The notes beneath the pieces are model-generated. The model was not told where the DNA came from. It saw only the letters and a program-made list of their open reading frames with translations, and did not search any database. DNA of 29,395 bases from Chersky-822 sp035553055 (lineage in GTDB: Bacteria; Actinomycetota; Actinomycetes; Streptosporangiales; Streptosporangiaceae), in the NCBI GenBank assembly GCA_035553055.1, contig DATNEK010000170.1, forward strand, positions 1 to 29,395. Direction: 5' to 3'. The position numbers and the translations under genes are program-made. Position 1 is the first letter of the stretch, and each line of letters starts with the position of its first letter. Shown piece by piece: positions 7,321-14,358 of this stretch.

Positions 7321-8697
7321 TTAGACGATCGCTATCGCCCAAGGCCGCTTTCCGACCACGATCGGAGATGCCGGGACGCCTGATCCGAGAATCAGCGGCG
7401 TGATGGTCCCGTCGCCGTAGTTAACGACGTAGGCGCTCTGACCACCTCTGGCGAGCGCTATCGCCGACGGGCGCCTGCCGACCGGGATCTGCGGGCCAGG
7501 GACCAGGCGAGGCGGCGAGCCTGGGTCAGCGGCGAACACCCGCACCGGGATTACCGTTCCGTCCCCATGGCTGACCACGTAGGCCGTTGCCCCATCGCTG
7601 GCCACGGCGATAGCGACCGGGTGCCTCGCGACCGCGACAGGAGGTCCGGCGTGACCAGTGACGAGGCAAATCGGCGTGACCGTTCCGTCGTGATGATTGG
7701 CGACGTACGCGGCTGCCCCGTCTGGCGAGATCGCGATGGCCACCGGACCGCTGCCGACCGCCACCGCTGAGCCTGCGGCTGGACGGCCGGACGCCAAGCT
7801 GATCGGCGTGACCGTTCCTTCCCCGTTGTTGACGACGTACGCCCTAGCGCCATCCGGAGCGATCGCGATCGCGTACGGGCGACTCCCGGTCGGAATCGGC
7901 TCGCCGCAGGCGCCGCTGGCGACGTTGACCGGCGTTACCGTGTCGTCTCCCTCGTTGGCGACGTAAGCGGTAGCTCCATCCGGGGCAACCGCCACCGCCA
8001 CCGGACCGCGGCCGGTGCTGATCGGAGCCCTGGCACTGGCCGATGAGATGTCGATCGGGGTCAGGGAGTCATCGCCGTAGCTGGCGACATAGGCGTACCT
8101 GCGATCGGGTGTGACCGCGATAGCCTTCGGCCACTCGCCGACCACGATCGGGTCGTCGGTCATTCCGGTCGACAAATCGACCGGAATGACGGCGTTCCCT
8201 GTCTCGCACGCGACGTAAGCGATGGCGGTGCCGCCGGCGGCATCGAGCCAGCCCTGCTGCGCGGCGTTTCGCGTGGTCGGCGCGTGCAGCCGCCAGCCCT
8301 GCACTGCCTGATCGGGCGCCGGAGACTCTGACTCCGGCGCGGACACGATAGTCGGGGGTCCCGCCGCCGTCGCTAGCAGGCCGAGCGCGATCGCGATCTC
8401 GCCGACGACCCATGCGCACAGCTCAGGCGGGAACATTGACATGTCCTTGAAGATCGACGCGGCGAGCCTGGCCGCTGTCGCTGAGTCCATGCCCTGCGAC
8501 ACGTGTTCGTTCAGCACATCGGCGATCTGGTCGTCGGCCGCCGCGACGAACATCCGGACGAGCCTCGGATCATCGGGCAGCAGATCCTTGAGCAGGTTCG
8601 CCATCGCCGCGGGCTGGGAAAGTACCTGCGGCCCGCGTTCGGCGACGATCATGCGCAGCGCCGCGCGAGCCTGGCCGGTGTGCTCCGGCGGCATCAT
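7321..8697 (-). CDS. Helical domain plus seven-bladed YVTN beta-propeller protein
   Basis: A 458-residue protein. Residues about 5-115 form an all-helical domain (MIVAERGPQVLSQPAAMANL, LLPDDPRLVRMFVAAADD and following helices) like one I recall at the N-terminus of actinobacterial regulatory or chaperone-linked proteins. After a linker, residues about 160-458 hold seven repeats of AYVxnxGDGTVTPIxL with a PxAIAIAPDGA strand, the YVTN/lactonase-like propeller pattern; seven copies fit one closed seven-bladed ring. There is no signal peptide, so it should act in the cytoplasm, probably as a binding platform. ATG 8697 follows AGGAGG by 9 bases. Last gene of the five-gene Hsp70 set; 57 bases separate it from the upstream gene. 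Confidence 0.88.
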   Translation of the reverse strand: MMPPEHTGQARAALRMIVAERGPQVLSQPAAMANLLKDLLPDDPRLVRMFVAAADDQIADVLNEHVSQGMDSATAARLAASIFKDMSMFPPELCAWVVGEIAIALGLLATAAGPPTIVSAPESESPAPDQAVQGWRLHAPTTRNAAQQGWLDAAGGTAIAYVACETGNAVIPVDLSTGMTDDPIVVGEWPKAIAVTPDRRYAYVASYGDDSLTPIDISSASARAPISTGRGPVAVAVAPDGATAYVANEGDDTVTPVNVASGACGEPIPTGSRPYAIAIAPDGARAYVVNNGEGTVTPISLASGRPAAGSAVAVGSGPVAIAISPDGAAAYVANHHDGTVTPICLVTGHAGPPVAVARHPVAIAVASDGATAYVVSHGDGTVIPVRVFAADPGSPPRLVPGPQIPVGRRPSAIALARGGQSAYVVNYGDGTITPLILGSGVPASPIVVGKRPWAIAIV

Positions 8698-8754
8698 TGC
8701 TATCCGCCTCCTGGGTGTCGGCCAGCCGGCCGGCCCCGCCGTGATTTGGCCGTG

Positions 8755-9375
8755 TTACCTAGCCCCGCCGCTCTGCGCATCGCGCACCGAGCGGATGGCC
8801 GGCACCGCTATCACACCGCAAGCCACCAGCGCCGCCAGCAATGCCAGGTAGGCGCCGAACTCGTGGCCCAGGCCGTCCGATTGCAGGAACGCGATCAATA
8901 CGAAGAGCAGTTGGACGCCGGTGGCTATGAGCAGCAGCGGGGCGTGCGCGATAGGAAGCCTGACCGGAGGGGTATCCCACCCCGCTCGGAGCACGAGGTA
9001 ACCGAGTAGCGCGAGGTCAGCGAGCAGGGCTATCACCAGGTACCCGTGCAGGGACATGCCGCTGGTCGAGTAGCCGAGAACGCCGAACCATGGCAGGAAC
9101 AGCGAGAGAAGCGCCACGATACTCGCGCCGCCGATTGTCAGGTCAGGGGCAGTCAAGCGCTTGCGATCGAAATTAAATTGTGCGGCGGCGGGCCGCGGGG
9201 CTGGAGGTTGCCATCCAGGTGCTGGCCCGCCGGCGTACGGCTTGATGGGCTCGCGCGGAGGAGCTGGCTCGGTCATCGGCGCGTTGACCGAGGCCGATGG
9301 GGTCCGCACGGGTGCGCCGCAGTTCGTGCAAAACTCAGAATCATTCCTGACGGGCGCATTGCAGTTCGGGCACAT
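8755..9375 (-). CDS. Zinc-ribbon, four-helix membrane protein
   Basis: About 206 residues. A zinc ribbon opens the protein (C2-x2-C5 and C16-x2-C19 in MCPNC...CTNCG), followed by a Pro-rich linker to about residue 68 and four hydrophobic segments (about 81-101, 110-131, 145-165 and 173-195). The zinc ribbon should face the cytoplasm. The start at 9375 has GGGGAG directly upstream; an alternative ATG at 9408 overlaps the previous stop as TGATG, so translation is coupled in either case. The family is a common actinobacterial membrane architecture without known enzymatic activity. Fourth gene of the Hsp70 set. Confidence 0.82.
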   Translation of the reverse strand: MCPNCNAPVRNDSEFCTNCGAPVRTPSASVNAPMTEPAPPREPIKPYAGGPAPGWQPPAPRPAAAQFNFDRKRLTAPDLTIGGASIVALLSLFLPWFGVLGYSTSGMSLHGYLVIALLADLALLGYLVLRAGWDTPPVRLPIAHAPLLLIATGVQLLFVLIAFLQSDGLGHEFGAYLALLAALVACGVIAVPAIRSVRDAQSGGAR

Positions 9376-9407
9376 CGCGGGCTCCCCTTCCCAGGCGATC
9401 GGATTCA

Positions 9408-10868
9408 TCAGATCTTCGTCGGCTTGTAATACAGGACGTTGTTGTTCGCGTCCGTCGCGACGCAGTTCGCGGCCGACGCGCAGTTGATTGCTTTGAAGGT
9501 GTTGTTGCCGTCGATCCTGACAACCGACGACCAGCTTCCATTCTGATAAGACGCGAAGCCGCCGGCGTTATCGACCGCGACGCAATAGCCGCTGACGGGA
9601 CAGGACACCGCGACAGCGGGAGTGCCGACAGATCCTTGCGTCCAGTGGCGGCCAGAAAGGACAGCGTAGGAACCGTTTCCATCGACAGCCAGGCAGAACG
9701 CGGAACTGGGACACGATACGTCGGTGAACCCGTTGTTCTGATCAAGGTGAGACCCGGAGTCCCAGCTGCCGTTGCTGTAGGTGAACGCGTATCCCGAGCT
9801 ATCGACGGCGACGCAGAACTTCGCGGTCGGACAGGAAACCGAGGTGAGGCCCTCGTTGTTGTCCACGATGGTCTTGGTCCAGTGGGTTATCTGACCGGTG
9901 TAGGTGAACGCGTTACCAGAGTTGTCAACCGCGAGGCAGAAGCTGGCCGTTGGACACGCCACCCCATTCAGTTGCGAATCGTTGTCGATCGCGATCGGAT
10001 CGCTCCAGGTGCCGTTGATTAGTGCGACGGCGTTCCCGGATGAATCGACGCCGACGCAGAACTTATCCGACGCGCATGAGATCGAATTGAGTCCCGCCGC
10101 GCTGTCAGTGTCCACAACGGCCCACGTCGACTGGCCAAACCTCCGGAGTACATTACCTCCGCTATCGACCGCGAAGCAGGCCGTGTCCAATGGGCAGGAT
10201 ATTTGCGAAAGGGTGTCGTTATCATTTGTGAATGCCGCCTGGTCGATGAACTCTGGATAAGTCCATCCAGCCGACCCGGCGGCCGCGGCGCTCGAAGAAG
10301 TGGTCGGACTGGCCGACGCGCTCGGCGAGGTACTTGGCGAGCTCGTCGTGGAGACCGACGAACTGGGCGTGGCGGATCGCGTCGGGGTGTGCGGGGCCGC
10401 GGTCTTGCCCGACTTGCCGGAGGCCTGCGGTCGGCCGGCGCCATGGTGATTAAGAAGCGCCTCCGCAGCGGCACCGCCAGCAGCGAGGACGACGACCACC
10501 GCCACAACGACCAGCCAGACTCGGCGCTTTCTGCGAGGCCGGGCACCGGGCGCCGGAGGGCCGCCGGCTGGGGCAGCCGTGGGGGCGCCGACTGGAAAGG
10601 GTGCGGTCGCCTGGTCGTGTCCATGGAAGGTCGGCGCCGTCTGCTCGCCCGGCGGCTGCGCCGGCCAGGGGACGTTCGTGCTGTCCGCGGATGCCCCGGC
10701 CGCCGCCGGAGCGGGGCTGGTCGTGGCCGCAGAAGATCGCGGTGGCGAGAGCAAGAGCGGGGTCGCATCGCTTGCCGCATCCGCACCCTCCTGCCGCAGG
10801 GAAGCACCGCAGCTGCCGCAGAATAGCGCACCCGGGGGTACCGAATGCCCATTTATGCACGTTGACAT
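9408..10868 (-). CDS. Zinc-ribbon, single-pass protein with seven-repeat disulfide propeller-like ectodomain
   Basis: About 486 residues from ATG 10868. Order of parts: an N-terminal zinc ribbon (CINGH and CGSCG, residues 4-20); a Pro/Ala-rich cytoplasmic linker; a transmembrane helix at about 116-137 after RPRRKRR; a Ser/Thr-rich extracellular stalk (about 160-200); then seven repeats of about 40 residues (about 212-486). Each repeat has SCPxxxxFCVAVDSSG followed by a strand and NGSW, giving a likely intra-repeat Cys pair (for example 224/231 and 264/271). Seven repeats fit a seven-bladed beta-propeller outside the cell. An upstream ATG at 10907 adds 13 residues and lacks a ribosome site. 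Its stop overlaps the next gene's alternative start. Likely a sensor or ligand-binding membrane protein of the Hsp70 set (inference). Confidence 0.85.
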   Translation of the reverse strand: MSTCINGHSVPPGALFCGSCGASLRQEGADAASDATPLLLSPPRSSAATTSPAPAAAGASADSTNVPWPAQPPGEQTAPTFHGHDQATAPFPVGAPTAAPAGGPPAPGARPRRKRRVWLVVVAVVVVLAAGGAAAEALLNHHGAGRPQASGKSGKTAAPHTPTRSATPSSSVSTTSSPSTSPSASASPTTSSSAAAAGSAGWTYPEFIDQAAFTNDNDTLSQISCPLDTACFAVDSGGNVLRRFGQSTWAVVDTDSAAGLNSISCASDKFCVGVDSSGNAVALINGTWSDPIAIDNDSQLNGVACPTASFCLAVDNSGNAFTYTGQITHWTKTIVDNNEGLTSVSCPTAKFCVAVDSSGYAFTYSNGSWDSGSHLDQNNGFTDVSCPSSAFCLAVDGNGSYAVLSGRHWTQGSVGTPAVAVSCPVSGYCVAVDNAGGFASYQNGSWSSVVRIDGNNTFKAINCASAANCVATDANNNVLYYKPTKI

Positions 10869-10971
10869 GCGATAACAGCACCTCTCGCCGAGATTAACTT
10901 GGTGCATGCTAGGGCACTTCGTGTCGGGCGTGCAACCAACTGACAGGCGTTCGTAGGAGCAGTTTCGGTCC

Positions 10972-11709
10972 TTAATTTTCCGATTTGCCAGGCGTCAGCC
11001 CGCCGCCACATCGCATGCAGAAAGTGTCGCCAGGCGCGGCCCAAGTGCCGCATTGGCCGCAGCGAGATCTCAGGGTTTCCGGCTCGCGGCTAGGCGCGTC
11101 TGGACGCACCTGACCTGCGGCTGAGCCGCTCGCCTGCGGGCCGCCAAGCCCAGACTCGACCCTGTTACCGCACTTAGGGCAGAACTTGTCCGTTGGCTGC
11201 GTGCCGTACCCGCAGCTGACGCATGTCCAGCCAGTTTGCAGGAACTTCGAGATGCGCGACATCAGGCCAGGCGCCTGAACGCCGGGCGCCCGAACGACAG
11301 GCGGCGGGCTGTACCCATACGGCATTGGCCCGCTTTGAATGGCCGGACCGGGCGGGCTCGCCGTTGGCCTAGGTGTCGCCGGTCCGGCGGGAGCGGCCAT
11401 GGGATAGCCGGCCGGCGCCTGCCGGAGAACCGGTCCGGGCGGCTGGGTATCGGCGTCATTCGCCGTCCGCGCGGCCAGTCCATGGTCGTACCGCTGTCGT
11501 GACTCTGCTCCGGAGAGCAAATCCTGTTTGATGGCGCGAGCCTGGTCGCGCAGTTGCCGCGCTCGCTCCGGCGCGGTGACGGCTAGGGCATTCGCCTGCC
11601 GCGACAGCCGCTCGACAGCGGCCGTTATCTGCTCCGTGGTCGCGCCCGGTCCGATGCCCAGGAAGGAGTACCAGTCCGCAGGGTCCGCGCTACTACCGGG
11701 AGGAGGCAT
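10972..11709 (-). CDS. J-domain-like protein with two zinc ribbons
   Basis: About 245 residues. Residues 12-76 follow the J-domain pattern (DWYSFLGIGPGATTEQITAAVERL at the start, ESRQRYDHGL at the end), but the HPD tripeptide needed to stimulate Hsp70 ATPase is absent; that loop reads QANALAV. A Pro/Ala-rich linker (about 85-150) leads to two CxxC-x(n)-CxxC zinc ribbons at about 163-181 and 217-235. The start at 11709 lies 10 bases after the Hsp70 stop; an in-frame ATG farther up at 11760 would overlap the Hsp70 gene. Adjacency to Hsp70 suggests it is a dedicated partner or adaptor, possibly binding without activating. The J-like assignment is from pattern only. Confidence 0.82.
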   Translation of the reverse strand: MPPPGSSADPADWYSFLGIGPGATTEQITAAVERLSRQANALAVTAPERARQLRDQARAIKQDLLSGAESRQRYDHGLAARTANDADTQPPGPVLRQAPAGYPMAAPAGPATPRPTASPPGPAIQSGPMPYGYSPPPVVRAPGVQAPGLMSRISKFLQTGWTCVSCGYGTQPTDKFCPKCGNRVESGLGGPQASGSAAGQVRPDAPSREPETLRSRCGQCGTWAAPGDTFCMRCGGGLTPGKSEN

Positions 11710-11719
11710 CACGCGCTCG

Positions 11720-13282
11720 CTATTCGATTGGAGCGGCGCGCACAGCCGCGTCGGCGGCATCTGGGCTGACCTGGCGGTTCGCGTGCACGATCATGGTGCT
11801 CGCGGCCAAGCCGGTAGCGACGTCGGCAGCGGCAACCCGCAGGATGCCGTCCTTGTCGAGCCGCATCCTCACGAGAACCTCCTGATGAGCCGGACGGGAG
11901 GGAGGCAACCCGTCGATGACGACCTCTCCGATCCGCCTGCAGAGCTGCGGATCGGCTTCCTCCCCTTCGAGAATAGGAACCATAATCCGCTGCTCGCCCG
12001 GCCGCATCGTGTAGAACGCCTGCTTGGTGTCGAATGGAAGCCGGGTGTTGCGCGGGAGCAGGGGCACCATGATCCGTCTGTTCCCGACGTTCTCCCCAGG
12101 GTCGACCACGCTGATGCCGAGGGTGTGAGCGGCGACATCGGTGACCGTCAGCTTTTCCAAGTAATCACGCGCCTGGCCGTCCATGTCCAGGGCGCTGCCT
12201 TGCTCGAGCTGGCGCTGGGCGGCGAACAGCGCAGCGCCGAGCGCCACGGCCTCGTCCGGGCTCACCGACATATCCGGTGGCTTACCGAAGATGTCGTGCA
12301 CCCGTTCCCTGACCGCGGGAATCCTCGTGGAGCCGCCGACGGCTAGGACGAAGTCGACATCCTTTGGCGTCACTCCAGCGGCCGCCAGCACGTCGACGAT
12401 CTTTTCCGAAACCTCGTCGAGCAGTGGCTTGCTCCGCGCCAGGAACATGTCGCGCCTGACTTCAACCCGCAGCAGCAGCCCGGCCGCGTGCAGCGCCGCC
12501 GTGGTTCGCTCGCGGGAGGTCAGGTCATGCTTGGCCCTGGTTGCCCGCAGCAGCCAGTCGTGTGAGATCTGCGTGCATTCCTCGATCGACAGAGCATCGG
12601 GGTCGTTGATGTTCAGGCCATGCGCGGCGGCGAACTGCTCGGCGAAAAAGTCGAACAGGACCTTGTCGAAGTTGGCCCCGCCTAGGTAGTAGTCGCCGCC
12701 AGTAGCCCGGACCGCGAGGTCAGCGCCGTCGTAGTCCATGACGGTCACGTCGAACGTGCCGCCGCCGAGATCTACGACAACGCCGGTAGCACCCGTCGGC
12801 CTGCGCTCGTACCCGAATGCCAGCGCCGCCGCCGTCGGCTCGGAGAGCAGCCCGAGCACTTGTATCCCGGCCAGCTCCGCCGCGCTCCTGGTGGCCGCGC
12901 GCATCGGGTCGTTGAAGTACGCGGGCACCGTGACGACCGCCTGGCTCACCGGCCCGGCGAGCAGTTGGGCGTCCCCTAGTACCTTGCGGAGAATGAGCGC
13001 CGAGATGTGCTCAGCGCCGTAACTGATGCCCTGATAGTCGAACGACCAGCTTGAGCCCATGTTGCGCTTCACGAGCTGCACCACGAGTTCCGGCTCTGTT
13101 GCCAGTGATTCGCGCGCGATAGAGCCCACCACGATGCTGCCGCGATCAAAGAGAACAACCGAAGGCGTGGTCGCTGACCCCTCGGCATTGGGCAGGACGA
13201 CCGGCAATCCCGCATGGTTGACCTGAGCGGCGACTGACAAAGTGGTCCCGAGATCGATGCCCAGTGCCGTTGGCTCAGCCAC
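11720..13282 (-). CDS. Hsp70 (DnaK-like) chaperone lacking the C-terminal lid
   Basis: A 520-residue Hsp70 ATPase. Phosphate 1 motif GIDLGTT at residues 8-14, EPTAAALAFG at 148-157, phosphate 2 motif DLGGGTFD at 171-178 and adenosine motif VGGSTRIP at about 315-322 are all intact, so ATP binding and hydrolysis are expected. A shortened beta substrate-binding region follows (about 385-505, with LGI, LPRNTRLP and DGILRV segments). The protein ends there, without the alpha-helical lid, so it is about 100 residues shorter than housekeeping DnaK. GTG 13282 is the start, with GGAG about 10 bases upstream. No grpE or hspR lies nearby, and I see no HAIR-type inverted repeat (CTTGAG) upstream. First gene of the five-gene minus-strand set; likely a specialised paralogue, not the housekeeping chaperone. 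Confidence 0.93.
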   Translation of the reverse strand: MAEPTALGIDLGTTLSVAAQVNHAGLPVVLPNAEGSATTPSVVLFDRGSIVVGSIARESLATEPELVVQLVKRNMGSSWSFDYQGISYGAEHISALILRKVLGDAQLLAGPVSQAVVTVPAYFNDPMRAATRSAAELAGIQVLGLLSEPTAAALAFGYERRPTGATGVVVDLGGGTFDVTVMDYDGADLAVRATGGDYYLGGANFDKVLFDFFAEQFAAAHGLNINDPDALSIEECTQISHDWLLRATRAKHDLTSRERTTAALHAAGLLLRVEVRRDMFLARSKPLLDEVSEKIVDVLAAAGVTPKDVDFVLAVGGSTRIPAVRERVHDIFGKPPDMSVSPDEAVALGAALFAAQRQLEQGSALDMDGQARDYLEKLTVTDVAAHTLGISVVDPGENVGNRRIMVPLLPRNTRLPFDTKQAFYTMRPGEQRIMVPILEGEEADPQLCRRIGEVVIDGLPPSRPAHQEVLVRMRLDKDGILRVAAADVATGLAASTMIVHANRQVSPDAADAAVRAAPIE

Positions 13283-13798
13283 GCTGTCGCGACTCCGCTC
13301 TCGATCAGCCAGCCCTTGCGCCAGCCGACTTCAGTGAAAGGTTAGCGCCTGGTGGATGCCATTCCGCTGTGGCGGGCGTCGACCGCCTGGGTGCAAGCGC
13401 CTTGTAGCTGATTTGCAACCGGGCCGGGCCAGGATCGAGGTGGCGGGCGCGAGTTGGCGGTGCGGCCCGGTTCAATCCCGTGCGAGACGCCCGTCATTGC
13501 TGCGCGGTTGGGTCTCGCCGCGGAGCGACAACGTCCAGCAAGATCAAGTGTTGCTGGTGCGGCGATTGGGACAGGACTTAAAGTTGTGACGTAGCGTTTC
13601 AGTCGACGTGGTTTTCGCGCGGGCTGGCGCGGTCGTGATCTGGGAAGGCTGGCCGCGCTGGGGCTGGTTTCGCGGTTATCTGGGATACTTAGCCGCGCTA
13701 TTTGCGGAAAACTCTCCCACGGAGGAAAACTCTCCCAGATCATGAACCCGATACGCGGATTATCGCCAGGAATGCCCGTGGGCCGGTCGGCCGGGGGT
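13283..13798. other. Intergenic region upstream of the Hsp70 set
   Basis: Holds the presumed promoter of the Hsp70 set near 13283-13340 and the second palindromic element at 13636-13742. The open frames here are poor in codon bias. The stretch 13374-13494 has GGGCGTC/GACGCCC ends but does not fold as a tRNA. Confidence 0.5.
13636..13742. repeat. Palindromic interspersed element, copy 2
   Basis: Related to the 7217-7283 element. The right side is AACTCTCCCAGATCA (13728-13742), preceded by another GGAAAACTCTCCCA. The left side is present twice: TGATCTGGGAAGGCT at 13636 and TATCTGGGATACTTA at 13677, each followed by a GCCGCGCT motif. The core GCCGCGCTATTTGCGGA matches copy 1 closely. It looks like a nested or partially duplicated, more decayed member of the same family. 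Confidence 0.7.
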
Positions 13799-14209
13799 TC
13801 AGCTGCCCTCGTCGGCCTCGAACCCGATGAGCCAGTGCAGACCGTAACGGTCGATGACCTGCCCGTCCGATGCGCCCCACGGCCGCGTCCGCAACTCGTC
13901 AACGACCTGACCACCTTCGCGCAGACGGGAGAACCAGTCGCGCATAGTCGAAGGATCGGCGGTGCCAAGCATGGCCAGCATCAGGCCTTCGGATCGCAAC
14001 GGCGGCTCATCTCCAGCTACGTCGGCGCCAAACAGCGCGACAGGCCCCCCGGCCAGGTACCCGTGGGCGATGGAATCGGCAGGCCCGTCGGTCCGGTTGA
14101 ACTCCGCGAAGGTGTGCAACTCAACCGCGCAGCCGAAAACTTCACTGTAGAACGTCAACGCCTCACGAGCAGTGCCAGGGAAATGGACGTAGGGTGCTGG
14201 GCCTGTCAT
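13799..14209 (-). CDS. VOC-family protein, PhnB-like
   Basis: A 136-residue single-domain member of the vicinal oxygen chelate (glyoxalase/bleomycin-resistance) superfamily, PhnB-like branch. The two beta-alpha-beta-beta-beta halves are visible: YVHFPGTAREALTFYSEVFG at the start, and MRDWFSRLREGGQVVDEL with DRYGLHWLIGF at the end. These proteins often bind a divalent metal or small ligand; the PhnB branch has no settled reaction. No clear ribosome site precedes the ATG, so it could be leaderless. It lies 149 bases downstream of the SGNH gene on the same strand, with a strong hairpin between them, so it is probably a separate unit. Confidence 0.88.
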   Translation of the reverse strand: MTGPAPYVHFPGTAREALTFYSEVFGCAVELHTFAEFNRTDGPADSIAHGYLAGGPVALFGADVAGDEPPLRSEGLMLAMLGTADPSTMRDWFSRLREGGQVVDELRTRPWGASDGQVIDRYGLHWLIGFEADEGS

Positions 14210-14293
14210 GGGTCAAATGCTACGCACCGGCCGACCAGCGAAACGACCGGATGCACCTCTGACCGCCACGTTCACCGGCAGGCCGCGCCGCAT

Positions 14294-14332
14294 CGCTCCG
14301 CCAGGTGCCGGTCGGTGGCGCCTGGCAGAGCG
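14294..14332 (-). terminator. Strong hairpin after the SGNH gene
   Basis: Inner arms GCCAGGTGCC (14300-14309) and GGCGCCTGGC (14317-14326) pair over 10 bp with one G-T and a 7-base loop; outer arms CGCTC and GAGCG extend it after one mismatch. It lies 27 bases past the SGNH stop. There is no T-run, which is common in actinobacterial terminators. Confidence 0.5.
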
Positions 14333-14358
14333 ATTTGGAACTACCTTGCTAGCGGCGG

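Noticed and set aside
13374..13494. tRNA-like stretch with GGGCGTC/GACGCCC ends and a GGTTCAATCCC T-loop-like motif
   Set aside because: It is about 120 bases long, I could not draw a proper D arm or anticodon arm, the T stem has a mismatch and no CCA follows.
13342..13968. Minus-strand open frame with an MIWESF stretch
   Set aside because: That stretch is just the palindromic element read in frame, and the rest overlaps the VOC gene in another frame.
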